Positions 8,837 to 19,073 are shown, numbered from the stretch's first letter. The stretch is DNA of 64,000 nucleotides from an uncultured Roseburia sp. (GCA_947573605.1 CANPGM010000014.1:1-64000), one strand, 5' to 3'. The notes: a model not told the origin generated them from the letters alone. Made by a program: numbers and translations.

Positions 8837-9514
8837 ATGTATATTTTACGTGCCGAAAATGTAAAAAAATATTACGGAGCGGAACCGGTTCTGGTGAAAG
8901 CGCTGGACGGAATTACGCTGGAAGTAGAACAGGGGAGCTTTACTGCGATTGTAGGAACTTCCGGTTCCGGAAAAAGTACGCTGCTTCATATGCTTGGCGG
9001 TCTGGATACGCCGACTGACGGAAGCGTTGTAGTGGACGGACAGGAATTAAGCGGTATGGATAAAAACGAGCTTACCATTTTCCGCAGAAGAAAGATAGGA
9101 TTTATTTTCCAAAACTATAATCTGATTCCTAATTTAACGGTATATGAGAATATCGTGCTTCCGGTAGAATTGGACGGGCGCGCCGCCGACAGGAGATATC
9201 TGGAGACCGTGGTAAAGACGTTGGGGTTAAATGAGAAGCTGGAACAAAAGCCGAATCAATTATCAGGAGGACAGCAGCAGAGGGTAGCAATTGCAAGAGC
9301 GTTGGCCGCAAAGCCCGCCATTGTTCTGGCGGATGAGCCGACGGGAAATTTGGATAGCCATACAAGCCGGGAAGTAATCGGATTACTTCAGACCACAAGC
9401 AAAAACTTTCATCAGACCATTGTAATGATAACGCACGACGATGAAATCGCACAGTCGGCAGACCGCGCAATTCGAATCGAAGACGGGAAAATTGCAGAAA
9501 GCAGATGGGCATAA
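8837..9514 (+). CDS. ABC transporter ATP-binding protein (BceA/MacB type)
   Basis: About 225 residues with a complete ABC ATPase: Walker A GTSGSGKST, Q-loop FQNYNL, signature LSGGQQQR, Walker B IVLADEP, D-loop NLDS and H-loop ITHD. This is the LolD/MacB/BceA subclass that works with FtsX-fold permeases. I chose ATG 8837 because GGGAGG lies 6 nt before it; the frame from 8813 has no such signal. It powers the permease encoded next, in a module that senses and removes antimicrobial peptides bound to cell-wall precursors. Confidence 0.9.
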   Translation: MYILRAENVKKYYGAEPVLVKALDGITLEVEQGSFTAIVGTSGSGKSTLLHMLGGLDTPTDGSVVVDGQELSGMDKNELTIFRRRKIGFIFQNYNLIPNLTVYENIVLPVELDGRAADRRYLETVVKTLGLNEKLEQKPNQLSGGQQQRVAIARALAAKPAIVLADEPTGNLDSHTSREVIGLLQTTSKNFHQTIVMITHDDEIAQSADRAIRIEDGKIAESRWA

Positions 9515-9565
9515 GATTGAAAGTTAATCGTTTCAATCGAAAGAAGCGCAGAAATGAGGAAAAGT

Positions 9566-11956
9566 ATGGATCTGAACAAAAATAACAATCATCGTATTCT
9601 TTTTGCTCTTGCAAAGAATAATCTGCTTTCAAAGAAGCTTGCCGGTTTTTTCTCCGCAGTATCTGTTTTTTTAGCGGTTGCACTGGTATCGACGATTTCT
9701 CTTTTTATATTGGGAAATCAGTGTGCAAATCAGCGGATTCTGTCTAAAATGCAGCATGTGAGATACAGGGAAGTTACTGCCGCGCAGGCGGAGGAGATGG
9801 GAGCGGACGAAAGAATCGAAGTATCCGTCCCTTATAAATTTTGCGATCAGAAATTTCGCATGGGCGGCATCGAATATCAGTTTGCCTTTTTTGGCAGTAC
9901 CAGCGACGCAATCAATACGTACTTACCTGTGGAAGGCGCCGCACCGCAGGCATACAATGAAATAGTTGTGGATAAGGCTTTTGCGGAGGAAATGAAGATA
10001 GAGGGAAAGCCGGGGACTGCAATTACACTGGATGTAGGAAATATGGCGGAAGAATTTGTGATCAGCGGAATTACAGACAGCGGGAATGCAGCTTTGCCGC
10101 ATACCATCTACACATCTAAAGAATTTGCCGAAAAAAGTCCGGTGATGGAAACACTTTCATATGAAGCTCTTGTAAAATTTTATGGCGCGGACGACATGTC
10201 TGATTCCGATTTTACAACCATCCTTTATCAGGTCGCAGCCGACTACGGGATTGAGAGACCGAATGTAAATCCGAATGGCAAACTGAAAGAGTCGCTTCAA
10301 TCCGGAAACGCGAAAGTTTTTACGGTTTTGTTTGTTTCAGGTTTGTTGTTTGCAGCCGGAAGTATCGTCATTTACAGTATTTTTTATTTGTCGGTACTAT
10401 CCCGCGTACAGCAGATCGGGCAGTTTCAGACAATCGGTATGACGCCGAAGCAGGTTCGGAAAATGATCCGAAGGGAAGGATTGCTGCTTAGCATGGTTTC
10501 CATACCGCTTGGTCTGCTTTTAAGCGGAATACTTTCATATATTTTCATTCCGACAGGATGGAGTTTTCAAAATTTCGGGCTGGTATCATTGGCTGTTGGC
10601 ATTGCAGCGGGCATCATTGTACAGATCGCCATCCGCAAACCGGCTGCAATTGCTTCAAAAATTTCTCCGGTTGAAGCGTCGAAAAGTATCGGCAGTGAGG
10701 CGGATGGACGCCATAAAAATAAAACGCACAGACGTTTAACGCCTTATGCGTTAGCGGGAATAGAGTTCAGGAGCAATCGGAAAAAATGGTGGTTTACAAC
10801 AGCTTCCCTTGCTTTCGGCGGTATTCTTTTTATGGTTGCTTCCTCCTGGAATGCCTCCTGGGATAAAGAGAGCTATTCCAGGCAATCCTATTTTAAAAAT
10901 GCAGAATATTACATTACGTATCTGTATAGTCATTCTTCGCCGAAAACATACGGTATTACGGAAATGCAGCTGGAAGGTCATTTAAGCAGCGACCTGATGC
11001 AGAAAATACGGCAGATACCGCATGTGAAAGAGGTGCAGGCAGACGATTGCAGTGCAACCGGGGTAATCGAATATCAGGGCAGAACGTTTACACAGCCGTT
11101 TTATTGTCTTACCGAAAAGGATTCGGAATATTTTGAGCTAAACGCCGAAGGAAATCTGGATTATGATTATATGGCGCAAAACGATGCAATATTAATTACA
11201 GACTGCACGTTTACAGAGAGTTTCAACGGAGTTGTTTTTTCACCGGGGGAAAAATTGACGGTTCGGTATTTTGACGGAGAAGAACATCAAATCGAACTGG
11301 AAATTGCAGCCGTTTCAACGGAGACCGTTTTTAGCGATACGAATCGTTCCAACTTTTGTATGACCGACGCGACAATGACAAAATTGTGGAAGACAATGAA
11401 TACGACGGCGTCTGTCACTGTTTCCGTAGAGGATTACGAGAAAAACGGTCTTTGGGTGGAGCAGGAAATCAGGGCGTTGACGGACGAATATGAAGATTTG
11501 GATCTGCTTACTTTAAGAGAGCAGTTGATCGTAGATTCCGCTGAAATACAAAGCGTTCAGACACAGATCTACGGAATTTCCCTGTTTCTTATGCTGTTCA
11601 GTATATTCAATTTGATTAATACGGTAATCAGCAGCGTGACAGCCAGAAAGAGAGAATTATCGATGTTGGAATCAATCGGTATGGAACAAAAACAGATATG
11701 CAAAATGTTGTTATGGGAAAGTTTCTTTTTAGCGCTGCCGAATCTTTTCGTTACTTTAACGGCAGGGACATTTTTGGGAGCCGCGTTTATTCATATGATG
11801 AAAAAAACGGCAGTCTATTTACAATATCGTTTTCCTTTGCCGGCTGTTCTGTTCTATATTGGCGCTATGGTTTTCATTCCGATGTTCCTTTCCTTCTGCT
11901 GTTTAAAACAGCAGAATAAAATCTCATTGGTAGAAAGAATAAAAGTATCGAATTAA
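9566..11956 (+). CDS. FtsX-domain ABC permease of Bce-type peptide-resistance transporter
   Basis: About 796 residues. An N-terminal helix (residues about 25-48) and an external region come first, then a three-helix FtsX block (about 255-355), a further helix (about 405-425), a second large external domain (about 430-660), and a C-terminal FtsX block (about 670-795). This two-FtsX layout fits SalY/BceB-like permeases. ATG 9566 has GAGGA 5 nt upstream; ATG 9554 is a weaker alternative. The large second external domain is where peptide-antibiotic recognition would take place. Exact resistance profile is not predictable. Confidence 0.88.
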   Translation: MDLNKNNNHRILFALAKNNLLSKKLAGFFSAVSVFLAVALVSTISLFILGNQCANQRILSKMQHVRYREVTAAQAEEMGADERIEVSVPYKFCDQKFRMGGIEYQFAFFGSTSDAINTYLPVEGAAPQAYNEIVVDKAFAEEMKIEGKPGTAITLDVGNMAEEFVISGITDSGNAALPHTIYTSKEFAEKSPVMETLSYEALVKFYGADDMSDSDFTTILYQVAADYGIERPNVNPNGKLKESLQSGNAKVFTVLFVSGLLFAAGSIVIYSIFYLSVLSRVQQIGQFQTIGMTPKQVRKMIRREGLLLSMVSIPLGLLLSGILSYIFIPTGWSFQNFGLVSLAVGIAAGIIVQIAIRKPAAIASKISPVEASKSIGSEADGRHKNKTHRRLTPYALAGIEFRSNRKKWWFTTASLAFGGILFMVASSWNASWDKESYSRQSYFKNAEYYITYLYSHSSPKTYGITEMQLEGHLSSDLMQKIRQIPHVKEVQADDCSATGVIEYQGRTFTQPFYCLTEKDSEYFELNAEGNLDYDYMAQNDAILITDCTFTESFNGVVFSPGEKLTVRYFDGEEHQIELEIAAVSTETVFSDTNRSNFCMTDATMTKLWKTMNTTASVTVSVEDYEKNGLWVEQEIRALTDEYEDLDLLTLREQLIVDSAEIQSVQTQIYGISLFLMLFSIFNLINTVISSVTARKRELSMLESIGMEQKQICKMLLWESFFLALPNLFVTLTAGTFLGAAFIHMMKKTAVYLQYRFPLPAVLFYIGAMVFIPMFLSFCCLKQQNKISLVERIKVSN

Positions 11957-12006
11957 CGGTTACAATTGACAGAATCATTTTTGCACGGCAGAACAGGAGG
12001 ATTAGA

Positions 12007-13218
12007 ATGATCTATGATTTTGATAAAATAACGGACAGACGCGGTACAAACAGTCTGAAATGGGAAGTAAGCGAAGGGGAACTTCCGATGTGGGTGGCGG
12101 ATATGGATTTTCCTACGGCGCCGGAAATTACAGAGGCGGTTCAAAAAAGAGCGGCGCACGGTATTTTCGGCTATACCGTGCTGCCGGACGAATGGTATGA
12201 CGCATATCTTGGATGGTGGGAGAGGCGTCACCACTTTCGGATCGAAAAAGAATGGCTGATGTTTGTGACAGGAATTGTACCTGCCATTTCGAGCGCGGTC
12301 AGAAAGCTTACGACGATAGGGGAGAATATACTGGTGCAGACGCCTGTCTACAATATATTTTTTAATTCTATCGTCAATAACGGCAGAAATATAGCGGAAG
12401 CCCCTCTTTGCTATGACGGAGAGAACTATACGATTGATTTTAGAGAACTGGAACGGAAATTAGCCGATCCTCAGACAACAATGATGATTCTATGTAATCC
12501 GCACAATCCGGTGGGAAAAATATGGGACAGAGAAACGCTTGAAAGAATTGGAGAATTGTGCTGCAGGCATCATGTGATTGTTCTTTCCGACGAAATCCAC
12601 TGTGATTTGACGGCGCCCGGCTGCGAATATATTCCTTTCGCGTCCGTATCCGAAATATGCAGAAAGATCAGTGTGACCTGTATTGCCCCGACGAAAGCGT
12701 TTAATCTGGCGGGACTTCAAACGGCTGCGGTCGTTGCTGCGGACGAGACGCTGCGGCATAAAATGCGGCGGGCACTGAATACGGATGAGGTGGCGGAACC
12801 GAACGTATTTGCGGTTGACGCCGCCGTTGCCGCATTTACAAAGGGCGAGCCGTGGCTTTGCGCGCTGCGGGAATATATTGCGGGAAATAAGCGTCTGGTC
12901 AGTGAATTTTTAAAGAGGGAGATACCGGAGATAAAACCGGTGCCTTCGGAAGCGACGTATTTGATGTGGCTTGACTGCGGCGGATTGCCGGAATTGAAAA
13001 ACGGGAAAAAAACCGGAGGAGAACTTTGCCGATTTCTAAGAGAAAAGACGGGACTTTACCTTTCCGGCGGCGGGCAGTACGGAAAGAGCGGAGAAAATTT
13101 CCTGCGGATGAATATAGCCTGTCCCCGCAGCCTTGCAGAAAACGGTTTGAACCGGCTTGGGGAGGGAATCGCAGCCTGGCGGAAACAGACGGAAAACGCC
13201 GGGGCAAAAAGACAATGA
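12007..13218 (+). CDS. MalY/PatB family cystathionine beta-lyase, PLP enzyme
   Basis: A 403-residue fold-type I PLP enzyme. The N-terminal FDKITDRRGTNSLKW and MWVADMDF segments are characteristic of MalY/PatB C-S lyases, which cleave cystathionine or cysteine conjugates to a thiol or homocysteine, pyruvate and ammonia. The PLP-binding lysine is Lys230 in APTKAFN, with NPHNPVG and SDEIHCD supplying other cofactor contacts. A CAGGAGG ribosome binding site precedes the ATG. It probably forms its own unit: it starts 50 bp after the Bce permease and ends at a long hairpin. Confidence 0.88.
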   Translation: MIYDFDKITDRRGTNSLKWEVSEGELPMWVADMDFPTAPEITEAVQKRAAHGIFGYTVLPDEWYDAYLGWWERRHHFRIEKEWLMFVTGIVPAISSAVRKLTTIGENILVQTPVYNIFFNSIVNNGRNIAEAPLCYDGENYTIDFRELERKLADPQTTMMILCNPHNPVGKIWDRETLERIGELCCRHHVIVLSDEIHCDLTAPGCEYIPFASVSEICRKISVTCIAPTKAFNLAGLQTAAVVAADETLRHKMRRALNTDEVAEPNVFAVDAAVAAFTKGEPWLCALREYIAGNKRLVSEFLKREIPEIKPVPSEATYLMWLDCGGLPELKNGKKTGGELCRFLREKTGLYLSGGGQYGKSGENFLRMNIACPRSLAENGLNRLGEGIAAWRKQTENAGAKRQ

Positions 13219-13257
13219 TTTTTCCACTTCTTACGACGGGCAGGCGGCATCTTACGC

Positions 13258-13298
13258 AATGAGGAATCCGGGACGCAAAGCGTCCCGGATTCCTCATT
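13258..13298. terminator. Perfect 19-bp hairpin between convergent genes
   Basis: Arms at 13258-13276 and 13280-13298 pair perfectly around a 3-nt AAA loop. It sits between the C-S lyase gene (plus) and the hydrogenase-MCP gene (minus). Neither side has a T-tract, so it probably acts as a strong structural barrier or bidirectional terminator. Confidence 0.6.
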
Positions 13299-13315
13299 GA
13301 AAGAATAACAGTTTA

Positions 13316-15244
13316 TCAGCTTAATATGGAATTTGTTTCGTGAATGACTCCTCTGACATTTTCCGCCATTTCCGAAACCATATCCATTGATTCCTGAATG
13401 GTCTGTCCGTTTTCCGTGGTGCGTTTCACATCCGCGATAGCGTCTTCTACGGATAATAATAGTTCGGAGATTGTTTCGTTAAATTTTACGATTACGTCGG
13501 AGATTTCTCCGATGGAAGCTTTTATCGCCTGATCGTTCGTCTTCGCGGAAGAGACGGAAGCTTTCGAACTTCCTGATAACTGCTGGATGTTTGAGGCGAC
13601 TACGGCAAAGCCTCTTCCGGCTTCTCCTGCTCTTGCCGCTTCAATGGAAGCGTTTAAAGACAGCAGATTGATCTGGCCGGCAATTTTTTCTACGTCTTGT
13701 GTCATTACATTGTAGCTTTCAATGCTTTCCGTGATGTGAGCCGCCGATTCTTTGATTCCTTCGTTCAGAGCCGAAAGACGGTTCATGTGATCGGTCAGAA
13801 CGTTCATCTTTTCCGTTGTATGTAATCCCAGACTGCGGATCATATCGGCCTCTTCCTTGATGTGGGAGATATTGCCGCTCAATTGTTCAAACACATCCAT
13901 CAGATTTTCATTCATTTCGTGCACGCGCTGGTTTACCTGTTCCGCCCTTGTCCGCTCCCTGCCGATGGAATTTATCATATACTGATGACAGTTTTCTTTT
14001 TCATTCACGCCTTTTGCAAGTGCGATTGCCATATCACGGCAGGTTCTAAATCCGCATGCATGACAGTCGAAATGCTTTTGCGAGGAAGTTTCTTTTCCAA
14101 GCAGCCGAAATGCTTTTTCGATATCGGCTTCCGTTACTTTGATCGTTTCCACTTCCTTTGCCTTGTAGGTCCGGATGTAATTATTCAGATTGAGCTTTTT
14201 GTCAAAGTCTTGAAACTGCAAATCATGTCCACGTTTCGTAACGTTCTTCCGCCGAACATTTTTTGCATACTGTTCTACGTCATACATGATGTTGCTGATG
14301 GCAAAGCAGTGATAGTTCACGCCGGTTGCGGGGCCGCCGTTGCAGCCGTCCTTACAGCTTAATACGTCAAAAACAGTCGGAAGATCCTGTTCCCTCTGCT
14401 CCAGGTATAAATCCAGGTCTCCATATAAACGTTCTGTCCCTTCCGAGGTAATCACGGACATATCGGGCTTGTGAATCAGCAGATTTTTCATCAGTCCGCC
14501 GGGGCGCGGATAAATAGCTCCTTCCAGACCGATATTATCATCAAACTCAAATTCGCTGAAAAGCTTTACTTTCGGCAGATCCACTTTGTTTTCATGGAAG
14601 AAGTCGCGTAAATGTTCCATTGTCACATTGTAGTCAATAATTCCCGTATCGCGGAACTCGTCTGTTTTTGCAATACAGGGAGAGATTGCTGCAATTTTTC
14701 CCCTGTAACCAAGATTTTTACGAATGTAAATTCCGAGACATAACATCGGACTGTGAATCGGTGATAAGCGGGGAATCAATTCCTTTTTATGCTTTAAGAT
14801 ATAATTGACGACCGCCGCGCATGGCTGTGAAATTACCTTTGCGTTCGGATGCTGATCCAGATAGCGCACATGCGCCCAGGTACAGATATCTGCACCGTAA
14901 GATACGTCATATATTTTGTTGATTCCCTGATTACGGAACCACTGAAGGACATGTCTCCAGTTGCCGTCAAAGGCGATTTTGATAGAAGGAGCGGCAATCA
15001 GAACGATTTCTTTTCCGGCTTTTAAATCGTTCAGAAATGCCTCCATATCGTCCTCAAACGTTCTGGCCTGATGCGAACAGGCGCGGATACAGGCACCGCA
15101 TTTGATACATTTGTTCTCATCGATATGAATGATCAGCCTTCCTGTGTCATCCGTCTTAGCATTATTCGCGTCGATTACCGGACAGACTCTAACGCATGCG
15201 TTGCAGCCGACGCATTTGTCCGTATCCAGACAGATTTTTCCCAT
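13316..15244 (-). CDS. [FeFe]-hydrogenase-like redox sensor fused to a chemoreceptor signalling domain
   Basis: About 642 residues, with no membrane segment. Order: two 4Fe-4S motifs (CVGCNACVRVCP, CIKCGACIRACS); a hydrogenase large-subunit domain with three reduced H-cluster motifs (QPCAAV, SPCIAKTDE, CKDGCNGG); a small Fe-S motif (CHACGFRTC, about residue 408); a coiled coil; and an MCP signalling hairpin with tip [20 protein letters not shown]. It should sense H2 or redox state in the cytoplasm and pass it to CheA or another MCP partner, as known for sensory HydS-type hydrogenases. I chose ATG 15244 because the family starts with this ferredoxin motif; a GGGGG stretch lies a long 14 nt upstream. 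Catalytic competence is doubtful because motif 1 keeps one cysteine only. Confidence 0.85.
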   Translation of the reverse strand: MGKICLDTDKCVGCNACVRVCPVIDANNAKTDDTGRLIIHIDENKCIKCGACIRACSHQARTFEDDMEAFLNDLKAGKEIVLIAAPSIKIAFDGNWRHVLQWFRNQGINKIYDVSYGADICTWAHVRYLDQHPNAKVISQPCAAVVNYILKHKKELIPRLSPIHSPMLCLGIYIRKNLGYRGKIAAISPCIAKTDEFRDTGIIDYNVTMEHLRDFFHENKVDLPKVKLFSEFEFDDNIGLEGAIYPRPGGLMKNLLIHKPDMSVITSEGTERLYGDLDLYLEQREQDLPTVFDVLSCKDGCNGGPATGVNYHCFAISNIMYDVEQYAKNVRRKNVTKRGHDLQFQDFDKKLNLNNYIRTYKAKEVETIKVTEADIEKAFRLLGKETSSQKHFDCHACGFRTCRDMAIALAKGVNEKENCHQYMINSIGRERTRAEQVNQRVHEMNENLMDVFEQLSGNISHIKEEADMIRSLGLHTTEKMNVLTDHMNRLSALNEGIKESAAHITESIESYNVMTQDVEKIAGQINLLSLNASIEAARAGEAGRGFAVVASNIQQLSGSSKASVSSAKTNDQAIKASIGEISDVIVKFNETISELLLSVEDAIADVKRTTENGQTIQESMDMVSEMAENVRGVIHETNSILS

Positions 15245-15426
15245 AGTATTTTTTCTTACCCCCTGTAGTTGTTTTATATTTCTCCCGGATATTGAAATGC
15301 CGGGATACCGTATAGAATCCATGCGGCAGGTTTCCCTTGAAAGATAAAGTCTAAATTGATTTTATCAAATGAAAACAAAAATGTCACGAAGATAGCGGAA
15401 CATTTTTGGGAAACAGTGAATATTTC

Positions 15427-15455
15427 TTGAACTTGAGAACATTTTTCCATATAAT
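15427..15455 (+). promoter_or_regulatory. Promoter for the broken GNAT gene
   Basis: TTGAAC (15427-15432) and TATAAT (15450-15455) are 17 bp apart, followed 30 bp later by the strong ribosome binding site AAAGGAGGAGG and ATG at 15501. The promoter looks intact although the gene behind it is broken. Confidence 0.6.
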
Positions 15456-15500
15456 AGACGTAGCTGTCCGACTGCGGACAAAAAGGAGGAGGAAAACGGG

Positions 15501-16110
15501 ATGGATTATCAGTTTTCAAAGGAAATAAAGTCAGATTCCGTATACCCTGTTTGACGGAGAAAAAGCCGTATCCAATATTTCCGTCAATCGGATGGAACTG
15601 CTGATGCAGGGAAAGATTTATAATTGTATTCAGCTTGGGACAATCATGACGGATCAGGAATACCGCGGCCGCGGGTTGTCCCGATATCTTTTTTCAGAGG
15701 TACGAAAAGATTGGGACGGAAAATGCGATGCAATGTTTCTTTTCGCCAATGAGAGCGTGCTTGACTTTTATCCCGGGCTCGGTTTTCACAGAAAAAAACA
15801 GTATCGGTTTGAAAAAAAGGCGGATCAGGCGTTCGGGAAGGCAAAGAGGCTTTCTATGGGAACGTCAGAGAACCGGGTACTTTTGAGACGCTGCTATGAT
15901 ATTTTCTGTGAAACAGACAGAGAATTGGATGAGATTCTTTCTGCGGCCGCTCCGGTCGGCACAAAGAAGGTGCGTCTGGAGTTTACGCCGAACAAAAGCG
16001 GAGACTTTGAAGCGGCGACATATGATGATTCGGATGACGCGCTGTTTGTGTACGGCAGTGCAGGAAGCGGCGGAGAGAAATTGCTTTTTCCGCTTATTTC
16101 ACATACATGA
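15501..16110 (+). pseudogene. GNAT N-acetyltransferase, internally deleted and frameshifted
   Basis: The promoter, ribosome binding site and ATG at 15501 lead into MDYQFSKEIK, then a stop at 15552-15554. The rest of a GNAT domain is open in another frame from about 15529: IPYTLFDGEKAVSN, then the acetyl-CoA loop region TDQEYRGRGLSR, and a C-terminal part ending LLFPLISHT. Related proteins carry roughly 25-30 residues between the two pieces, so a small deletion with a frame change best explains the structure. An internal ATG at 15592 could make a shortened protein of 172 residues, but it would lack the first beta strands. Confidence 0.7.
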
Positions 16111-16185
16111 CGAAACGGCAGACAGAAGGGCAATAACCTGCGTCCGGCGCAGGAATCGATTGAAACAGAAGAAAGGGATGGTTAT

Positions 16186-17175
16186 ATGACGAAAGCGATA
16201 ATTTTACAGATGGCAGGTATGATTTCGGAGCGCCATGCGGGAGTGCTTTCCGAAATGGAGGCATGTATCAGAGATACCGCACGATATTATAAAGAGCACA
16301 ATCAGCAGTATGAGGAGCGGGGAATTACGGCGCCTGCCAATACGCAAGAGGAACAGGGCCTGTGGTGGATTACGATGGCGGATTGCCTGACCGCGTCTTC
16401 CGTTGCGGCGGAGCTTGACTGGAAATGTGAACTGGAAGACTTTCTTTTTGCAGTAGGCAATCTGGCAGGAGTCAGGAAAAACGGTCTTCCCGTCGAAGGA
16501 AACTGGTTTGACGAAGAGGATTCGATCGAGGAATGGTGCGGCATTTTAAACGGAAAATGGGAGCCGTTCAATTTTTGTCTGGCTCAGATGGATATTGACA
16601 GCGACAGTTATGTTATTTTTCCGGTTTCGCTTCTGGCGCTTGCTCCGTTAACAGAAGCCGCAAAGCTGACGGGAGAACGGTTTGAAAAGGCAGGCGGCGG
16701 TACGGAAGCGGACAGAAACCGGACGCATGAATTTTTTCTGAATCAGGAAAAAGAGCTGGAGACGGCGGAAAACGAGAATACTTCTGAAAAATGTGAAAGC
16801 TGCGCCGCCGCTGGAAAACAACCAGGCAAAAGACCCTGTCAGCGCAACCAGTATCAGTGTTTTCAAATTAATTTGAAACCGCAGGAGCTGACAAAAGACC
16901 AGCTTCAGACGGTTGGAAATTGTTTCCGTCTGAATCCGTCCGTAATAGGGCTTCGAATTGCCGAGGGCAGAACCGTATATGTGAAAAATATTCTCAAAGA
17001 AACATTAGAGGCTATGAGAGAGCTTGATCTTGCAGCCGTTTCATATGAGGTGATCCCGTTTGCGCCGAATTACAACTTATATCATTCCTGCACGGAAAAG
17101 AAACCCGGAGGGGGCTCCGAGTTATTTATCGCGCGTTTCGATAAAGAGCGTGGGGAAGATTTTAAACTAAAATAG
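16186..17175 (+). CDS. Uncharacterised DUF6630-like protein
   Basis: A 329-residue soluble protein. Residues about 60-160 (LDWKCELEDFLFAVGNL ... DIDSDSYVIFPVS) resemble DUF6630 proteins, whose function is unknown; the match is from memory and moderate. Residues about 190-225 form a charged, Cys-containing linker (CESCAAAGKQPGKRPC). The C-terminal domain from about 225 (CFQINLKPQELT ... NYNLYHSC) is a separate module I do not recognise. A GAAAGGGATGG ribosome binding site precedes the ATG. It lies between a broken GNAT gene and an MCP gene. Confidence 0.6.
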   Translation: MTKAIILQMAGMISERHAGVLSEMEACIRDTARYYKEHNQQYEERGITAPANTQEEQGLWWITMADCLTASSVAAELDWKCELEDFLFAVGNLAGVRKNGLPVEGNWFDEEDSIEEWCGILNGKWEPFNFCLAQMDIDSDSYVIFPVSLLALAPLTEAAKLTGERFEKAGGGTEADRNRTHEFFLNQEKELETAENENTSEKCESCAAAGKQPGKRPCQRNQYQCFQINLKPQELTKDQLQTVGNCFRLNPSVIGLRIAEGRTVYVKNILKETLEAMRELDLAAVSYEVIPFAPNYNLYHSCTEKKPGGGSELFIARFDKERGEDFKLK

Positions 17176-17326
17176 TGTAAAGGTACTATTTTGCATTATT
17201 ATGTTGTTTTTTTATGATTTTTTAGGTAAACTGGAACATAGGATAAATGGGCAGAGGCATTGCGGATGAGATCGGTTTGTTCTGCGGCAGGATACCTTTA
17301 AAAAGTAGTATCGGGAGGAATTTCAA

Positions 17327-19012
17327 ATGAAAAAAGCTATTAATCAATCCACACTGTCATTAATTTTAAATGGGGTATCCGTACTTACCCTGTTATTTCT
17401 TGTATTTTCCTTGCTGTCCTACAGCAAGGTAAACGCTAAGTTAAAACAAGATTATGACGATCGTTACGAATTGACTTATAATGCAAACCGCTTTATGAAC
17501 GGTTCTGCATATCTTACAAATGAAGTGAGAGCCTTTGCGGCGACTGGAATGGAAGAACATTACCAAAATTACTGGAATGAAGTCAATACGTTAAAGAACC
17601 GCGATCAGGGCGTATCGGCCATGCAGGAGATCGGTCTTACTTCAGACGAACAGGCGTTGATAGACGATATGTATGCGTTGTCCAATTTCCTTGTTCCGCT
17701 TGAGGAACAGGCGATGGAAGAGGCGATGAACGGAGAGAAGGAAGCGGCCCTTGACTATGTGTACGGCGTGGAATACAGTACGTCAATTGCAGAAATCAAT
17801 TCTTTAAAGGAACAGTTTCTGGAAGATCTCGATGACAGAACGCTGACACAGATACAGGAACTGGAGAAGATGGCGTCCTTTTTTGACGGGGCGATTATCG
17901 TATCAGTGCTTTTAGTCATTATTTTCCAGTTGACGAATATGATTTTTGTGAAAACGAAGATTCTTCGCCCGGTTGTTAAAGTGCGCGATCAGATGGGGCA
18001 GATTTCTCAGGGAAATCTGTCTGCAGACTTCGACATGGTGTCGAATACTTCCGAGATTGGTATGCTTGTCGATTCGATTCATGATACGAAGCGTGAACTG
18101 AAACGATACATAAAAGATATTGAGTATAAGCTTGCACAGATGGCTCAGGGCAATATGGAGCTTTCAATCGGGAACGACTACCGCGGCGAGTTCCTGCCGA
18201 TACAGAATGCGATGAGGGAAATTTTAGAAGGACTGAATAACGCCCTTTCCAGAATACATACTTCGGCAGGAATGGTTTCCGAGGAATCAAGGCGCATGGC
18301 GTTAGGAGCGCAGACGCTTTCAAGCGGAACCGTTCAGCAGGCGGCAGCAGTAGAAGAACTTTCGGCAAGTATCAAAGAAATATACGATCAGGTAGAGCGT
18401 ACGTCGAAGGATTCCGGCGATGCGGAGGCGAGTTCACTTGAGGCTTCCGGAAAGCTCAGAGTCTGCGTAGAAAAGATGGAAGAGCTGAAAGTGGCAATGG
18501 AAGATATTTCAAAGTCGTCACATCAGATCGGCGGTATTATCAAAACAATCGAGGATATTTCATTCCAGACCAATATTCTTGCGCTGAATGCGGCTGTTGA
18601 AGCGGCGCGTGCAGGAGAAGCCGGAAAAGGTTTTGCAATCGTGGCGGATGAGGTACAGAGTCTTGCGAATAAGAGCGCGGCGTCGGCACAGGATATTACA
18701 GACTTAATTGAATCTTCAATGAAGCTTGTAGCGCATGGAACGTCGCTTTCGGGAGATACGATGGAAGCTCTCGCAGCCGTAACAACAGGAGCAAAGCGGG
18801 CAACGGAACTGATTGGACAGATGGCGGATTCCGCATCGCAGCAGTCGCAGTCAATTAAGCAGTTAAAGCTCGGTATGGAGCAGATTTCCGAAGTTGTTCA
18901 GACGAATGCGGCGACCGCTCAGGAATCGGCGGCGTCGGCTCAGGAATTGCAGAGTCAGTCCGAAGAGCTTAGAACCGCAGTTTCGCAGTTTAAGCTTCGG
19001 GGACGGAGATAA
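17327..19012 (+). CDS. Membrane methyl-accepting chemotaxis protein
   Basis: A 561-residue receptor with an N-terminal membrane helix (about 12-32), a helical extracytoplasmic domain of about 150 residues resembling a four-helix-bundle sensor, a second membrane helix (about 188-208), a HAMP domain with two repeats, and a long MCP cytoplasmic hairpin whose tip is [24 protein letters not shown]. It signals to CheW/CheA. The ribosome binding site GGGAGG lies 8 nt before the ATG. There is no chemotaxis operon nearby, so it is a solitary receptor; ligand unknown. Confidence 0.9.
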   Translation: MKKAINQSTLSLILNGVSVLTLLFLVFSLLSYSKVNAKLKQDYDDRYELTYNANRFMNGSAYLTNEVRAFAATGMEEHYQNYWNEVNTLKNRDQGVSAMQEIGLTSDEQALIDDMYALSNFLVPLEEQAMEEAMNGEKEAALDYVYGVEYSTSIAEINSLKEQFLEDLDDRTLTQIQELEKMASFFDGAIIVSVLLVIIFQLTNMIFVKTKILRPVVKVRDQMGQISQGNLSADFDMVSNTSEIGMLVDSIHDTKRELKRYIKDIEYKLAQMAQGNMELSIGNDYRGEFLPIQNAMREILEGLNNALSRIHTSAGMVSEESRRMALGAQTLSSGTVQQAAAVEELSASIKEIYDQVERTSKDSGDAEASSLEASGKLRVCVEKMEELKVAMEDISKSSHQIGGIIKTIEDISFQTNILALNAAVEAARAGEAGKGFAIVADEVQSLANKSAASAQDITDLIESSMKLVAHGTSLSGDTMEALAAVTTGAKRATELIGQMADSASQQSQSIKQLKLGMEQISEVVQTNAATAQESAASAQELQSQSEELRTAVSQFKLRGRR

Positions 19013-19023
19013 CCTGGAATTTT

Positions 19024-19055
19024 AAAAGAGAGTGCGTAAGCGCTCTCTTTTTTAT
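19024..19055 (+). terminator. Rho-independent terminator after the MCP gene
   Basis: An AGAGAGTGC/GCGCTCTCT stem (one G-T pair, 4-nt GTAA loop) is followed by TTTTTT. Flanking A and T runs make it work in both directions, fitting the convergent gene that ends at 19074. Confidence 0.85.
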
Positions 19056-19073
19056 AGCGGTAACTATCAGCCG

